64,000 nt of DNA, taken from NCBI RefSeq assembly GCF_024753255.1, contig NZ_JANUHA010000014.1, forward strand, positions 62,001 to 126,000, written 5' to 3'. The position numbers and the translations under genes are program-made. Below, one piece after another: positions 32,417 through 42,396 of this stretch. The DNA is from Massilia agri. GTDB lineage: Bacteria > Pseudomonadota > Gammaproteobacteria > Burkholderiales > Burkholderiaceae_D. The first letter of the stretch is position 1; every line of letters begins with the position of its first letter. The notes beneath the pieces were generated by a model, which saw only the letters and a list, made by a program, of their open reading frames with translations, ran no database searches and was not told the DNA's origin.

Positions 32417-33705
32417 GTCTCCTCCTTCATGCCTGCATCGGCACGTGCAGTCAGCCTGGCGATGGCGGCGTCGCGCCGCTTGCGCAGGGTCGGCAGCGAC
32501 ACCCCGTCGAGGAGTGCCAGTTGCCCCATGGTCGGCAGCTCGCCGGTGGCCGGGTCCAGCCATTCGGCCGGATAGCTGTCGTCGAAAGGACCGAGCAGTT
32601 TCAAGTACACCGCCAGGCGCACCGGCAGCGAATCGTCCGCCATCGTGCGCAGCGCCCAGCTGCCGGCTTCCTGCGCGCAAGCTGCCATCTCCAGGTAGCG
32701 GGGGGGCAGTGAAACCCGTTCGGCCAGCACGACGTCCAGCATCGGGGCGCGCATGTCGGCCTGCGCTTCGTCCCCATCCCCCGCGCAGGCAAGGTCGAGC
32801 GCATCCTGCTGCGCTTCCAGGATCTGGTCGGGTCCCGGACTTGCGCCCTGCTCCGACTCGTCCAGCACGCGCCAGTAGTCTTCCAGCCAGGCCCCGGCGT
32901 CATTCGCATCCTGCAGCCAGTCGCGCTCGCCGTTGGCGGACAAGGCTTCGTACTCGCCGATCTCGCGCAGCATCGCCGCGATCTTGTCAAGGCTCGTCTT
33001 CAGGCTGGCGAAGCGCTTGGAGCGGGTATGCAGGGGGCCGGGGACGCCGCCGAACTGCTCCAGGCTCTCGCTCCAGCGCAGGATCCACTCGGCGCGGCAG
33101 TCTGCGATGCTGCGCAGGCGGCGCGCCTCGATCGGTTCGGCCTCGATGGTCCTGCCCAGGATGGCGCCGACCTGGGCGCGGTGTTCGCGCCAGCCGAAGA
33201 ACAGGCGCGCCACTTCGCCATAGGCGGTGTCGAGCATGCGGTAGGCATACATCCGGTTCGGACTGCAGGGGCGGCCGCAGGCGGCCTGGTAATTGTCGCT
33301 GTCGACCTTGTCGCGCAGGACGGCGTAGAGGTCGTTGAATTTCTTGCGCAGCAGGGCTTCGCCGCCCGGCGCGTTCCAGAACGGCCCCATGCGCGCATGC
33401 TCGGCGGCGACGGCGGCGCACAGGCCGGCCCAGTCGCCCGGGCGCGCCTGCAGCTCGACAACCAGGCTCAGGGCCAGCTCGAGGACCGTATCGCCATAAC
33501 TGTTTCCAAGTGCGGCGCCGCGCGGGCCGCAGCCGTAGAGCACGCGGGACACGCCATCGACATAGGCCGCCAGCGAGCTTTCCTGGTCCGGCTCCAGCAA
33601 CAGCGCATGCTTGTCGCGCGCGAGCGCGGCCAGCGAGCACTGCCCCAACAATTTACGGACCTGCTCCCAACCGTGCTCCTGGTACCGGGTTCCCGGCAAA
33701 CGCAT
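32413..33705 (-). CDS. Uncharacterised mostly helical protein of the PBP/kinase operon
   Basis: A 430-residue soluble, largely alpha-helical protein. Features include an early block YGCGPRGAALGNSYGDTVLE, a Cys pair in ACGRPCSPNRMYAY, and a C-terminal helix-turn-helix-like end (MGQLALLDGVSLPTLRKRRD) that could bind DNA or protein. No family recognised. The start at 33705 has GAGGAAC upstream; a longer frame exists but lacks a ribosome site. It begins 90 bp after the transpeptidase gene and its stop overlaps the next start. Confidence 0.75.
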   Translation of the reverse strand: MRLPGTRYQEHGWEQVRKLLGQCSLAALARDKHALLLEPDQESSLAAYVDGVSRVLYGCGPRGAALGNSYGDTVLELALSLVVELQARPGDWAGLCAAVAAEHARMGPFWNAPGGEALLRKKFNDLYAVLRDKVDSDNYQAACGRPCSPNRMYAYRMLDTAYGEVARLFFGWREHRAQVGAILGRTIEAEPIEARRLRSIADCRAEWILRWSESLEQFGGVPGPLHTRSKRFASLKTSLDKIAAMLREIGEYEALSANGERDWLQDANDAGAWLEDYWRVLDESEQGASPGPDQILEAQQDALDLACAGDGDEAQADMRAPMLDVVLAERVSLPPRYLEMAACAQEAGSWALRTMADDSLPVRLAVYLKLLGPFDDSYPAEWLDPATGELPTMGQLALLDGVSLPTLRKRRDAAIARLTARADAGMKEET

Positions 33706-33795
33706 GTGTTCCTCATCCAGTAATGCATCCGCGCACAAGCGGATTGTCAACAGATGATGCCATAGAAACACATTCTTGAGGCGCGCAGCAGATGC

Positions 33796-36700
33796 CTATT
33801 CTCCCTTCTTATCGAAGGACTGCGCCGCCATCGTGCGCAGCAGGGCGGCCACCACCGGCGCCGCATGGGCGCCGCCGGTCAGCTCGGAATGGCTGACGAA
33901 GGCGGCGAAGGCGAGCCGCCGGGTCTGCCCGGGCAGGCTGCCCGGCTCCAGCCAGCCCATGAACCAGACTGTCCCCTGGCCGTCGGCGCCGCTTGGTGCC
34001 GTCCCGGTCTTGCCGAACAGGCCAGGGCGCAGGCCATCGAATTGCTTGCCGCGGAAGGCGCCGGCCGCGGTGCCGCCGTCGACCACGCCCTTCATGCCGG
34101 CGCGCAGGCGGTCGAGCCGCACCCCGAGTTCCGGGCCGGGACGCTGCTCGGCCGCGCGCCCGTCCAGCTCGAGCAGCAAGCGGGGCGTGACCACCCTGCC
34201 CTGCCCGACCGCCGCGGCCACCAGCGCCATCTGCAGGGGCGTGGTCTGCATGCGCAGGCCGATCGCCATCTGGCGCACCTCGTGCCGGGTCAGGATGGGG
34301 TCGATCTGGCTCCGTGTGGCCTGCAGCGCATCCCAGGCGCCCCAGCGGAAGTCTTCCGGCAACAGGCCGCCGTCCAGGCGCAGCGGCGCGCCGAAACCGA
34401 GCCGGCGCGCCATGCCGGCCACCGGGCGCAGCGCATCCAGCGCGCCCGGCTCGAGTGCCCGCACCCCCGGCACGCCGCCAGCAAGGCTGCGGTCGCCCAG
34501 CTCGGCGGTCCAGGCGAACCAGGTATTCACACTGTGCGCCAGCGCCTGCGGCAGGCCGAAGCGGCCCTCGACCGCCCGCGCGGCCGCGACCTGTTCGCGG
34601 AAGTTCGTGATGCGGGCGCCGCCCCCCTCCGGATAGCTCGGCGCGCCGATCCGGAAAGGGTAGCCGCCCTCCTGCGCCACCCGGTCGATGGCGGCGAGCG
34701 GCATGCCGTCCAGCAGGCGCTCCAGCCGGGCATCCTGGCGCGCCGCCTGTTCCAGGCCCAGGGCCGTGATCGCCTTGAAGGTCGAGCCGGGCGCCCGGTG
34801 TGCGCCGCCGTCGTGCTGGAAAGCAGGCAGGCGCAGGGGGCTGCGCGCCGGGTCGGCGCGGTCGAAGTCGCGCACTTCAGGCCAGCGCGCCGGGTCGGCG
34901 GCGCCCATGCCGGCGCCCGCCGCCGCCAGCACGTCGCCATTGCCGGCATCGAGCAGCACCAGCCCGGCCTGCCGCTCGCCCGGCGCCGGCCGCGCGCCGC
35001 TGCAGCGCCGGCCGTCCCAACTACCGCCGCGCAGGCCGATGCAGTCCAGCGCCGCCTGGGCGGCCGCCTGCAAGCGCAAGTCCAGGCTCAGGACCGCCGT
35101 ATGTACGGGCCCCGGCACGCGCGCCAGCATGCCGGCCACGCTCGACGCGTGGTCGCGGTGCACGCCCAGCAGCGGCCCCAGGCCCGCGGCGCGCGCCCGG
35201 GGACTGGCGCTGCCGTCGACCCACAGGCTCTCGCCATCGCGGTCGCGAAGGCGGACCTCGGCCAGGGCGGCGCGCTGCGTGGTCTGCTCCGCAGGGAGGG
35301 CCTGCCAGGCCAGCTTCCCGCCATCGACCCGCAGGTGGCGATAGGCGGCATCGGCGCCGCGCGCCAGCCGTCCCAGGTCCAGCGCCTCGACCTCGAGCTC
35401 GATCCGGGACGCGCCCGGCAGAGGCGTCAACAGCACGCGCTGCACCGCGTCGCGCCCCGGGCAGGCGCGGCCTTCGCATTCGAAGCTGACGCGCATCGTG
35501 GCGCCGCTCACCCGGCGCACGCGTCCGGCCAGCAGCAGCTCGGCCGGGCCACTGGCCTGCAGCGCCAGCCGCGCCGTCGATGCCGCACCGCCCTCGTCCC
35601 AGGCCGCCACGCGCTGCCAGGGCGCCCAGCCCTCCGGCAGGCGCGCGAACAGGCGCATGGCGGCGACCGGCAAGCCTTCATCCACGGCCACCGGCACGCC
35701 GCCCACGCTTGCCTGCCAGGACGCGTGGCTGCCCGGCCGCATGCGCCAGGCCAGCAGGCGCCGCTCGCTGTTGTAGATGCGTACCTGCTCGCGCACGAAA
35801 GCGCCGTCGGCACGGTAATACAGGCGGCCGAGCAGCTTGCGGCCGGCCTCGTCGAGGCGCAGGTGCTCCCAGCCGGGCAGCGGCGCCCGGTCGCGGGCCT
35901 GCATGCCCTGCCAGGCGGCCAGGTCGCGCGGGGCCAGCTCGGCCAGGCCGCCGGGGCCGAGGCGAAGCAGGCCACGGGCCTGCAGTTGTTCGAACAGCAA
36001 GGCGTCTTCCAGGCCGCGCGGCGCACCTGCCGGCACCAGGTGGGCGCCGGGCGCCAGGCGCAGGGCCGGCGAAACGCTGCTCGCGCCGAAGGCCTGCACC
36101 ACGGCGCCGGCCGCGCCGCCGGCCGCATAGCGCTGCAACAGCAGCTCGCCAAGCTGGGGACAGGCGGCGCTCGGGCGCCGGGTGATGCGCAGGGCGCCGT
36201 CAGGCCAGGCCAGCCAGCCAGCCTGACGGATCGCGCCCGAGCCGCTTGCGCCGCGGCTCGCCACGCCGCCGCCCGCGTCGCCGATCCACGCGGCCCGACC
36301 GGCGCCCGCCTGCCAGCGCACATTTAAGGCGCCGCGGGCGTCGCCGCGCAGCTCGACGCGCGGCATGGTCGACCCCGGCGCCGTCATCACCACATTGCGC
36401 GGCGGGCTGCCTGCCGCCTCATGCAGCGGATAGCCGAGCCGCAAGGGCAGCAGGACCGGACGGGACGGGTCGAGCACCTGGGTGCACAGGTCTACCCGCA
36501 GCAGGCTGGGCGCCGTCATCCCGGCCGCGAGCACCACCGCCGCCCCGCCATGCTGTTCGATGTGCACGGCAGGCGCATCCGGTACGCGCAGGGTGACGCC
36601 GGCCAGCAGCGGCTGCAGCGTCGCCAGCGCCGCCGCCGAGGCGCCCGCGGGCGTGGTGGCCGAGGAAGCCGACAGCGAGCGCGCCGAGTTTGCCAGCACG

Positions 36701-36864
36701 AGAGCGCCGAGCGCGATGGCGGCCAGCGCCAGCGGAACCAGCGGATTCCAGCCACGCCGCGGCGCGCCGAGCCCACGCGCGCCGGCGCGCAGGTTGCGGG
36801 CGCGCCGCCAGGACGTGCGGCTGGCGGCGAGGTGGCCGGCGAGTTGTGCGAGTGTGGCGCTCAT
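33796..36864 (-). CDS. Penicillin-binding protein (D,D-transpeptidase) with very long N-terminal region
   Basis: A 1022-residue membrane-anchored transpeptidase, with a single helix at about 44-62 and the rest periplasmic. The three penicillin-binding motifs are clear: STFK (S694 nucleophile, K697), SVN (778-780) and KTG (952-954). Supporting boxes are GLVLLDAGNGDVLAAAG and AIGLRMQTTPLQMA. No glycosyltransferase-51 domain is seen, so it is class B-like and would need a SEDS partner, encoded at 15634. Residues 65-590 form a long beta-rich region of unknown type, far bigger than the usual class B pedestal. First gene of the seven-gene minus-strand operon; weak ribosome site. Confidence 0.9.
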   Translation of the reverse strand: MSATLAQLAGHLAASRTSWRRARNLRAGARGLGAPRRGWNPLVPLALAAIALGALVLANSARSLSASSATTPAGASAAALATLQPLLAGVTLRVPDAPAVHIEQHGGAAVVLAAGMTAPSLLRVDLCTQVLDPSRPVLLPLRLGYPLHEAAGSPPRNVVMTAPGSTMPRVELRGDARGALNVRWQAGAGRAAWIGDAGGGVASRGASGSGAIRQAGWLAWPDGALRITRRPSAACPQLGELLLQRYAAGGAAGAVVQAFGASSVSPALRLAPGAHLVPAGAPRGLEDALLFEQLQARGLLRLGPGGLAELAPRDLAAWQGMQARDRAPLPGWEHLRLDEAGRKLLGRLYYRADGAFVREQVRIYNSERRLLAWRMRPGSHASWQASVGGVPVAVDEGLPVAAMRLFARLPEGWAPWQRVAAWDEGGAASTARLALQASGPAELLLAGRVRRVSGATMRVSFECEGRACPGRDAVQRVLLTPLPGASRIELEVEALDLGRLARGADAAYRHLRVDGGKLAWQALPAEQTTQRAALAEVRLRDRDGESLWVDGSASPRARAAGLGPLLGVHRDHASSVAGMLARVPGPVHTAVLSLDLRLQAAAQAALDCIGLRGGSWDGRRCSGARPAPGERQAGLVLLDAGNGDVLAAAGAGMGAADPARWPEVRDFDRADPARSPLRLPAFQHDGGAHRAPGSTFKAITALGLEQAARQDARLERLLDGMPLAAIDRVAQEGGYPFRIGAPSYPEGGGARITNFREQVAAARAVEGRFGLPQALAHSVNTWFAWTAELGDRSLAGGVPGVRALEPGALDALRPVAGMARRLGFGAPLRLDGGLLPEDFRWGAWDALQATRSQIDPILTRHEVRQMAIGLRMQTTPLQMALVAAAVGQGRVVTPRLLLELDGRAAEQRPGPELGVRLDRLRAGMKGVVDGGTAAGAFRGKQFDGLRPGLFGKTGTAPSGADGQGTVWFMGWLEPGSLPGQTRRLAFAAFVSHSELTGGAHAAPVVAALLRTMAAQSFDKKGE

Positions 36865-37083
36865 CAGGATGTCCGCAAGGCGCGGCCCCGGGGCGGACCG
36901 CTTCGCGTAAGGCTAGCGGAGGGACGGTGAAAGCCATCCATACCCGCGTGGCGCGCGCGCATTCGCGAAGGCTTTTCGACAGCTCATTCCGCGTTTTTCG
37001 CGTCTCGTCGCAATCGGCTCGCGACGCACGGAGGCTTGGCCTACAGTGCACACATCGACAACCCACACGCAAGGAGAAACACC

Positions 37084-37296
37084 ATGAACATCATGAAGAA
37101 TATGGAAGCCGTCTTCGTCGTCGCGATGGCCCTCGCAGTCCCCGCCAGCTACCTGGTCGACGGCGTTCCGCAAGCCCAGGCACGCAGCTACAGCGCCGAT
37201 GCCGCCCAGGTCGCAAGCGGCGACAAGATGGCCGTCGTGAAGGTCAGCGCCAAGCGCCTCGGCGCCGAAGAAAAGGCCGACGGGAGCCGCGGATGA
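37084..37296 (+). CDS. Small exported hypothetical protein
   Basis: A 70-residue protein with an N-terminal hydrophobic segment (VFVVAMALAVPASYLV) and a short polar tail (VASGDKMAVVKVSAKRLG). AAGGAGAAACACC precedes the ATG, a strong ribosome site. Possibly periplasmic or membrane anchored; no family known. It is divergent from the penicillin-binding protein gene across a 219-bp region (36865-37083) that must hold both promoters. Confidence 0.65.
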   Translation: MNIMKNMEAVFVVAMALAVPASYLVDGVPQAQARSYSADAAQVASGDKMAVVKVSAKRLGAEEKADGSRG

Positions 37297-37305
37297 GTGC
37301 CCAGC

Positions 37306-37344
37306 GCCGGCCCGCTGTCGCGTGAACCCGACAGTGCGGCCGGC
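37306..37344 (+). terminator. Long GC-rich hairpin after the small exported gene
   Basis: GCCGGCCCGCTGTCG pairs with CGACAGTGCGGCCGGC across an 8-base loop, with one bulged base. It starts 10 bp after the stop codon. No T-run follows, so it is a probable but not classical terminator. Confidence 0.45.
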
Positions 37345-37473
37345 CCATCTGTATCACTCCCCCAGCCAGATTCCCGCCCATCTGTTTCAAATGTAAGCCG
37401 ACGTTTCAAACCGAGATTTCCAGCGCCGCCCCCGATATAGTGGGTTCATCCGCTTCTGGATCTGGAGACCGAC

Positions 37474-38061
37474 ATGAAACGCACTCTTTCCCTCGCCGCC
37501 CTGATCGCCATTGGCGCCGCCTTCGCGCCGCTGCCGGCCCTCGCGCAAGCCGACTTCCAACTCTACATCGGCTCGGCCCCGCCGGCTCCGATCTACGAAC
37601 GCGCCCCCGCAGTGCGCCACGGCTACGTCTGGGCCCCGGGCTATTGGGAATGGCGCGGCCACCGCCACGCCTGGGTGCCGGGCCACTACATCGCCGCCCG
37701 CCCCGGCTACGTCTACGCACCGCCGAGCTGGCGCGAGCGCCACGGCCGCTGGTACATGGAACCGGCGCGCTGGACCCGGTACGGCCCGGACCGCGACCGT
37801 GACGGCGTGCCCGACCGCTTCGAGCGCCGCGGCTACGCCCCCGTGTACGGCGGCGGCTACCGCGATGGCCGCGACTACTACCGCGACGGCCGAGGCTACG
37901 ACCGCGGCCGCTACCGCGACACCGACCGCGACGGCGTCCCGAATCGCTACGACCGCGACCTCGACAACGACGGCGTGCGCAACAGGCATGACCGCGACCG
38001 CGACGGGGATGGCGTGCCGAATCGCTGGGACCACCGTCCCGAGAACCCCTATCGCCGCTGA
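37474..38061 (+). CDS. Exported WxxGxW/YxxGY-repeat protein with DRDGD-type calcium-like repeats
   Basis: A 195-residue protein. The signal peptide is 1-25 (ALA). An aromatic-rich middle has YVWAPGYWEWRGHRHAWVPG and further Tyr/Trp/Gly/Pro repeats, as in the proteobacterial WxxGxW repeat (BcpO-like) family. The tail is made of DRDGVPNRYDRD-type units resembling thrombospondin type-3/calcium-binding repeats. Probably secreted or outer-membrane associated. The ATG has TGGAGA upstream. Ends before a bidirectional terminator. Confidence 0.85.
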   Translation: MKRTLSLAALIAIGAAFAPLPALAQADFQLYIGSAPPAPIYERAPAVRHGYVWAPGYWEWRGHRHAWVPGHYIAARPGYVYAPPSWRERHGRWYMEPARWTRYGPDRDRDGVPDRFERRGYAPVYGGGYRDGRDYYRDGRGYDRGRYRDTDRDGVPNRYDRDLDNDGVRNRHDRDRDGDGVPNRWDHRPENPYRR

Positions 38062-38075
38062 TCGCGGAGATCCGG

Positions 38076-38112
38076 CAAAGAAAAAAGGCGCCATTGGCGC
38101 CTTTTTTCTTTG
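38076..38112. terminator. Bidirectional intrinsic terminator
   Basis: A perfect palindrome with AAAAAAGGCGCC/GGCGCCTTTTTT core around ATT, giving a T-run on both strands. It serves the WxxGxW gene (plus) and the S9 peptidase gene (minus, stop at 38124). Confidence 0.9.
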
Positions 38113-38123
38113 CTACCTTGATG

Positions 38124-40049
<1,926 letters not shown>

Positions 40050-40146
40050 AAACATCTCCTATTGTTGTCAGCAAATACAGCACATCGAGTGTTGCAAAAG
40101 CGGCCAGCCGTGTCAACATCGGGCAAAGCGGTTATGCTTGGCGCCC

Positions 40147-40842
40147 ATGACAGACCAAGCAGCACTCCAGGCGGCACTCCTTGCAGCCGCCTTCAAATCC
40201 GAACTGGCCGCCAGCCGCCGGCTCGCGCGGCGCAGCGGCATGGGCGAAACCGAGGCGCTGCAGGCCACGCTTTCCCTGCGCGCCGGCGTGGCCGGGCTGG
40301 ACCAGCTGCTGCGCGAGCGGGCCGCCGATCGCCTGCGCAGCGAACAGGCGCTCGAAGCGCGCCGCGCACTGGCCGCGGCGGCCCAGGCGCGACGCCGGCC
40401 TGGCGCCGCCGCCACCGGCTGGCGCGCCTGGTTCGATGGCTCGGCGCGGCCGAATCCCGGCCGCTGCACCCTGGGCGCCGTCCTCGAAGGCCCGGGTGGC
40501 GTGCACGTCGAGCTGTCGCGCGACATCGGCCATGGCGACAGCAGCGAAGCGGAATACCAGGCCCTGATCGCGGTGCTGGAGGCGGCCGTCGCGCATGGCG
40601 CCGTGGGGCTGGCCATCCATGGCGACAGCCAGGTCGTGATCGACGACGTCAATGCCCCCGATTTCGCCGGCAGCCCCGCCCTGCAGGCCTGGCGCGGCCG
40701 GGCGCGCGCGCTGCTCGCGCGCCTGCCCGGCGCCACGCTGCGCTGGATCCCGCGCCACAAGAACGGCCGCGCCGACGCCCTGTCGCAGCGCGCGGCCATC
40801 CACGCTACCGAAGAAGAATCGCATGCAAGAACCGAAGCTTGA
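40147..40842 (+). CDS. RNase H-like (reverse-transcriptase-type RNase HI fold) protein
   Basis: A 231-residue protein. About the first 90 residues are helical and Ala/Arg-rich; the rest is a ribonuclease HI fold with the four acidic residues: D in WFDGSARPNPG, E in SSEAEYQAL, D in IHGDSQVVID, and D in NGRADAL. It resembles the RNase H proteins that degrade RNA in RNA/DNA hybrids, and also plant-type RVT_3 domains. Its end overlaps the HD-domain gene by 20 bp, so the two are coupled. Confidence 0.87.
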   Translation: MTDQAALQAALLAAAFKSELAASRRLARRSGMGETEALQATLSLRAGVAGLDQLLRERAADRLRSEQALEARRALAAAAQARRRPGAAATGWRAWFDGSARPNPGRCTLGAVLEGPGGVHVELSRDIGHGDSSEAEYQALIAVLEAAVAHGAVGLAIHGDSQVVIDDVNAPDFAGSPALQAWRGRARALLARLPGATLRWIPRHKNGRADALSQRAAIHATEEESHARTEA

Positions 40843-41488
40843 CCTCGCCACCTGGCGCCCACGCCTGGCGGCGCTTGCCGCCGGCAGTAGCGGCGGCGAC
40901 GGCGCCCACGACAGCACGCACCTGGAGCGCGTCTGGCGCAATGCACAGGCACTGCTTGCGCAGCATCCGGAAGCCGACGCGCTGGTGGTGATGGCCGCCT
41001 GCTACCTGCACGACCTGGTCAACCTGCCCAAGGACGACCCCGAGCGCGACCAGGCGTCAACCCGTTCGGCCAAGCTGGCGCGCCACCAGCTGGCCTGGAT
41101 GGACTTCCCGCCCGACCGCCTGGACGCCGTGGCCCACGCCATCGAGGCGCACAGCTTCTCGGCCAACATCCCGGCCCGGTCGCTGGAAGCGAAGATCGTG
41201 CAGGACGCCGACCGTCTCGACGGCCTGGGCGCGGTCGGCCTGGCGCGCATGTTCTATATCGCGGGGCGCATGGGAAGCGGCCTGGCGCATCCGGACGATC
41301 CGCTCGGCCTGGCGCGCGAATTCGACGACCGCCGCTATGCGCTCGACCACATCATGGTCAAGCTGGCCAGGCTCCCGGGGATGATGCAGACCGAGGGCGG
41401 GAGAAGGCTCGCCGAGGAGCGGCTGGCGCGGCTGATGGCGTTTCGCGAGGAATTCGCCGCGGAGGGCGGCGCGCCCTCAGCGTCCTAG
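40823..41488 (+). CDS. HD-domain phosphohydrolase
   Basis: A 221-residue HD-superfamily metal-dependent phosphohydrolase. The metal motif is HDSTHLERVWRNA (H), CYLHDLVNLP (HD), IEAHSF and QDADRLDGLG. It resembles YpgQ/YedJ-type nucleotide phosphohydrolases. It is translationally coupled to the RNase H-like gene and its end overlaps the convergent membrane gene by 12 bp. Substrate unknown. Confidence 0.88.
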   Translation: MQEPKLDLATWRPRLAALAAGSSGGDGAHDSTHLERVWRNAQALLAQHPEADALVVMAACYLHDLVNLPKDDPERDQASTRSAKLARHQLAWMDFPPDRLDAVAHAIEAHSFSANIPARSLEAKIVQDADRLDGLGAVGLARMFYIAGRMGSGLAHPDDPLGLAREFDDRRYALDHIMVKLARLPGMMQTEGGRRLAEERLARLMAFREEFAAEGGAPSAS

Positions 41489-42211
41489 CACCTGGCCGAT
41501 CGACCGGGCCTCGGGTGCATAGGCCTGCATGCCCCAGCCGGCGCCCGCCACCAGCACCGTGGTCAGGACCGAGGGGATCACGGTGCGTTTCACTGCGGCG
41601 ACCATCCAGTGCCGGCGCTCCAGCCCGCGCAGGCGCCGGTACAGGCCGGCGGCGAGCAGCGCATCCACGAGGATCTCGGCGAACAGGACGGGCGCCGTCC
41701 ACACCACGAACAGCGAAGAAAGCAGTATGCCCAGGGCGAGCAGCGCGACGGCGAGCGGAATCGCGCCTTCGTCGGCATGGCCGATCGCCTTGAGCGGCTT
41801 GTCCACGATGGTTTCGACCGCGCCGCCGTCCGCGCCGAAGTCCACGTTGGCGCTCGCCCCGCCGCCGTCGAAGCTGCCTCCCCCGCCGGCGAAATCGTCG
41901 CGCAAGGCGGCGCGAAGGTCGCTGGGGCCATCCGAAGTTCCACCTCCGACGTCGGTGGGAACGAGATCGAGATAGTCGGACGCGCTCGAGCGCAGCCAGA
42001 TCCACAGCAGCAACAGGAAGACCAGGTAGGCGATGCCCATCGCCAGGGAATAGCGCAGCGCCATGGTCTCGATTCCACCGACGAGCATCGCGGCGGACGC
42101 GGCGAAGCCCGCCAGGCCGGTGAGCGTCACGAGAATGAACATCTGGACCCGCGGGAAGCTGTCGCGCAGCAGGCGGGCGCGCATCGTCCGCACGGCGGCG
42201 TCGCGGGTCAT
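41477..42211 (-). CDS. Multi-pass membrane protein with Gly-rich loop, unknown function
   Basis: A 244-residue membrane protein with about four hydrophobic segments (VQMFILVTLTGLAGFAASAA, LVFLLLLWIW, IPLAVALLALGILLSSLFVV, VLTTVLVAGAGWG). A glycine/aspartate-rich loop lies in between (FAGGGGSFDGGGASANVDFG), resembling the Gly-rich segments of TPM-associated membrane proteins. The start at 42211 has no obvious Shine-Dalgarno; a longer frame opens upstream. No family assigned with confidence. Confidence 0.7.
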   Translation of the reverse strand: MTRDAAVRTMRARLLRDSFPRVQMFILVTLTGLAGFAASAAMLVGGIETMALRYSLAMGIAYLVFLLLLWIWLRSSASDYLDLVPTDVGGGTSDGPSDLRAALRDDFAGGGGSFDGGGASANVDFGADGGAVETIVDKPLKAIGHADEGAIPLAVALLALGILLSSLFVVWTAPVLFAEILVDALLAAGLYRRLRGLERRHWMVAAVKRTVIPSVLTTVLVAGAGWGMQAYAPEARSIGQVLGR

Positions 42212-42396
42212 GGCATGGGGTCGTGTTCGTGAACCTGGCATCTGGCAGGCGCTCCCGTGGCTGGGTTGATCGGCCGAGCGATGATGACACGTTCCCATCA
42301 CGAAAAATCCGTGGATTCTCACCAATCGCCCTTGCTTCAGCGCCCGTTAAGTTTGCTCAATGTTAAGATACATGCTCGTCATCTCGCGGGCCCTCC

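Noticed and set aside
33865-36327. An 820-codon open frame on the plus strand
   Set aside because: Antisense shadow of the penicillin-binding protein, which has all three catalytic motifs on the minus strand.
14675-36864. Type VI secretion regulatory genes (PpkA/PppA/Fha)
   Set aside because: Kinase, PP2C and FHA genes also accompany T6SS, but no Tss, Hcp, VgrG or ClpV gene is present; SEDS and PBP genes fit a wall-synthesis role instead.
14675-36864. TerY-P type tellurite/stress triad
   Set aside because: That system needs a TerY-like vWA protein with kinase and PP2C; no vWA MIDAS motif was seen in any of the products.
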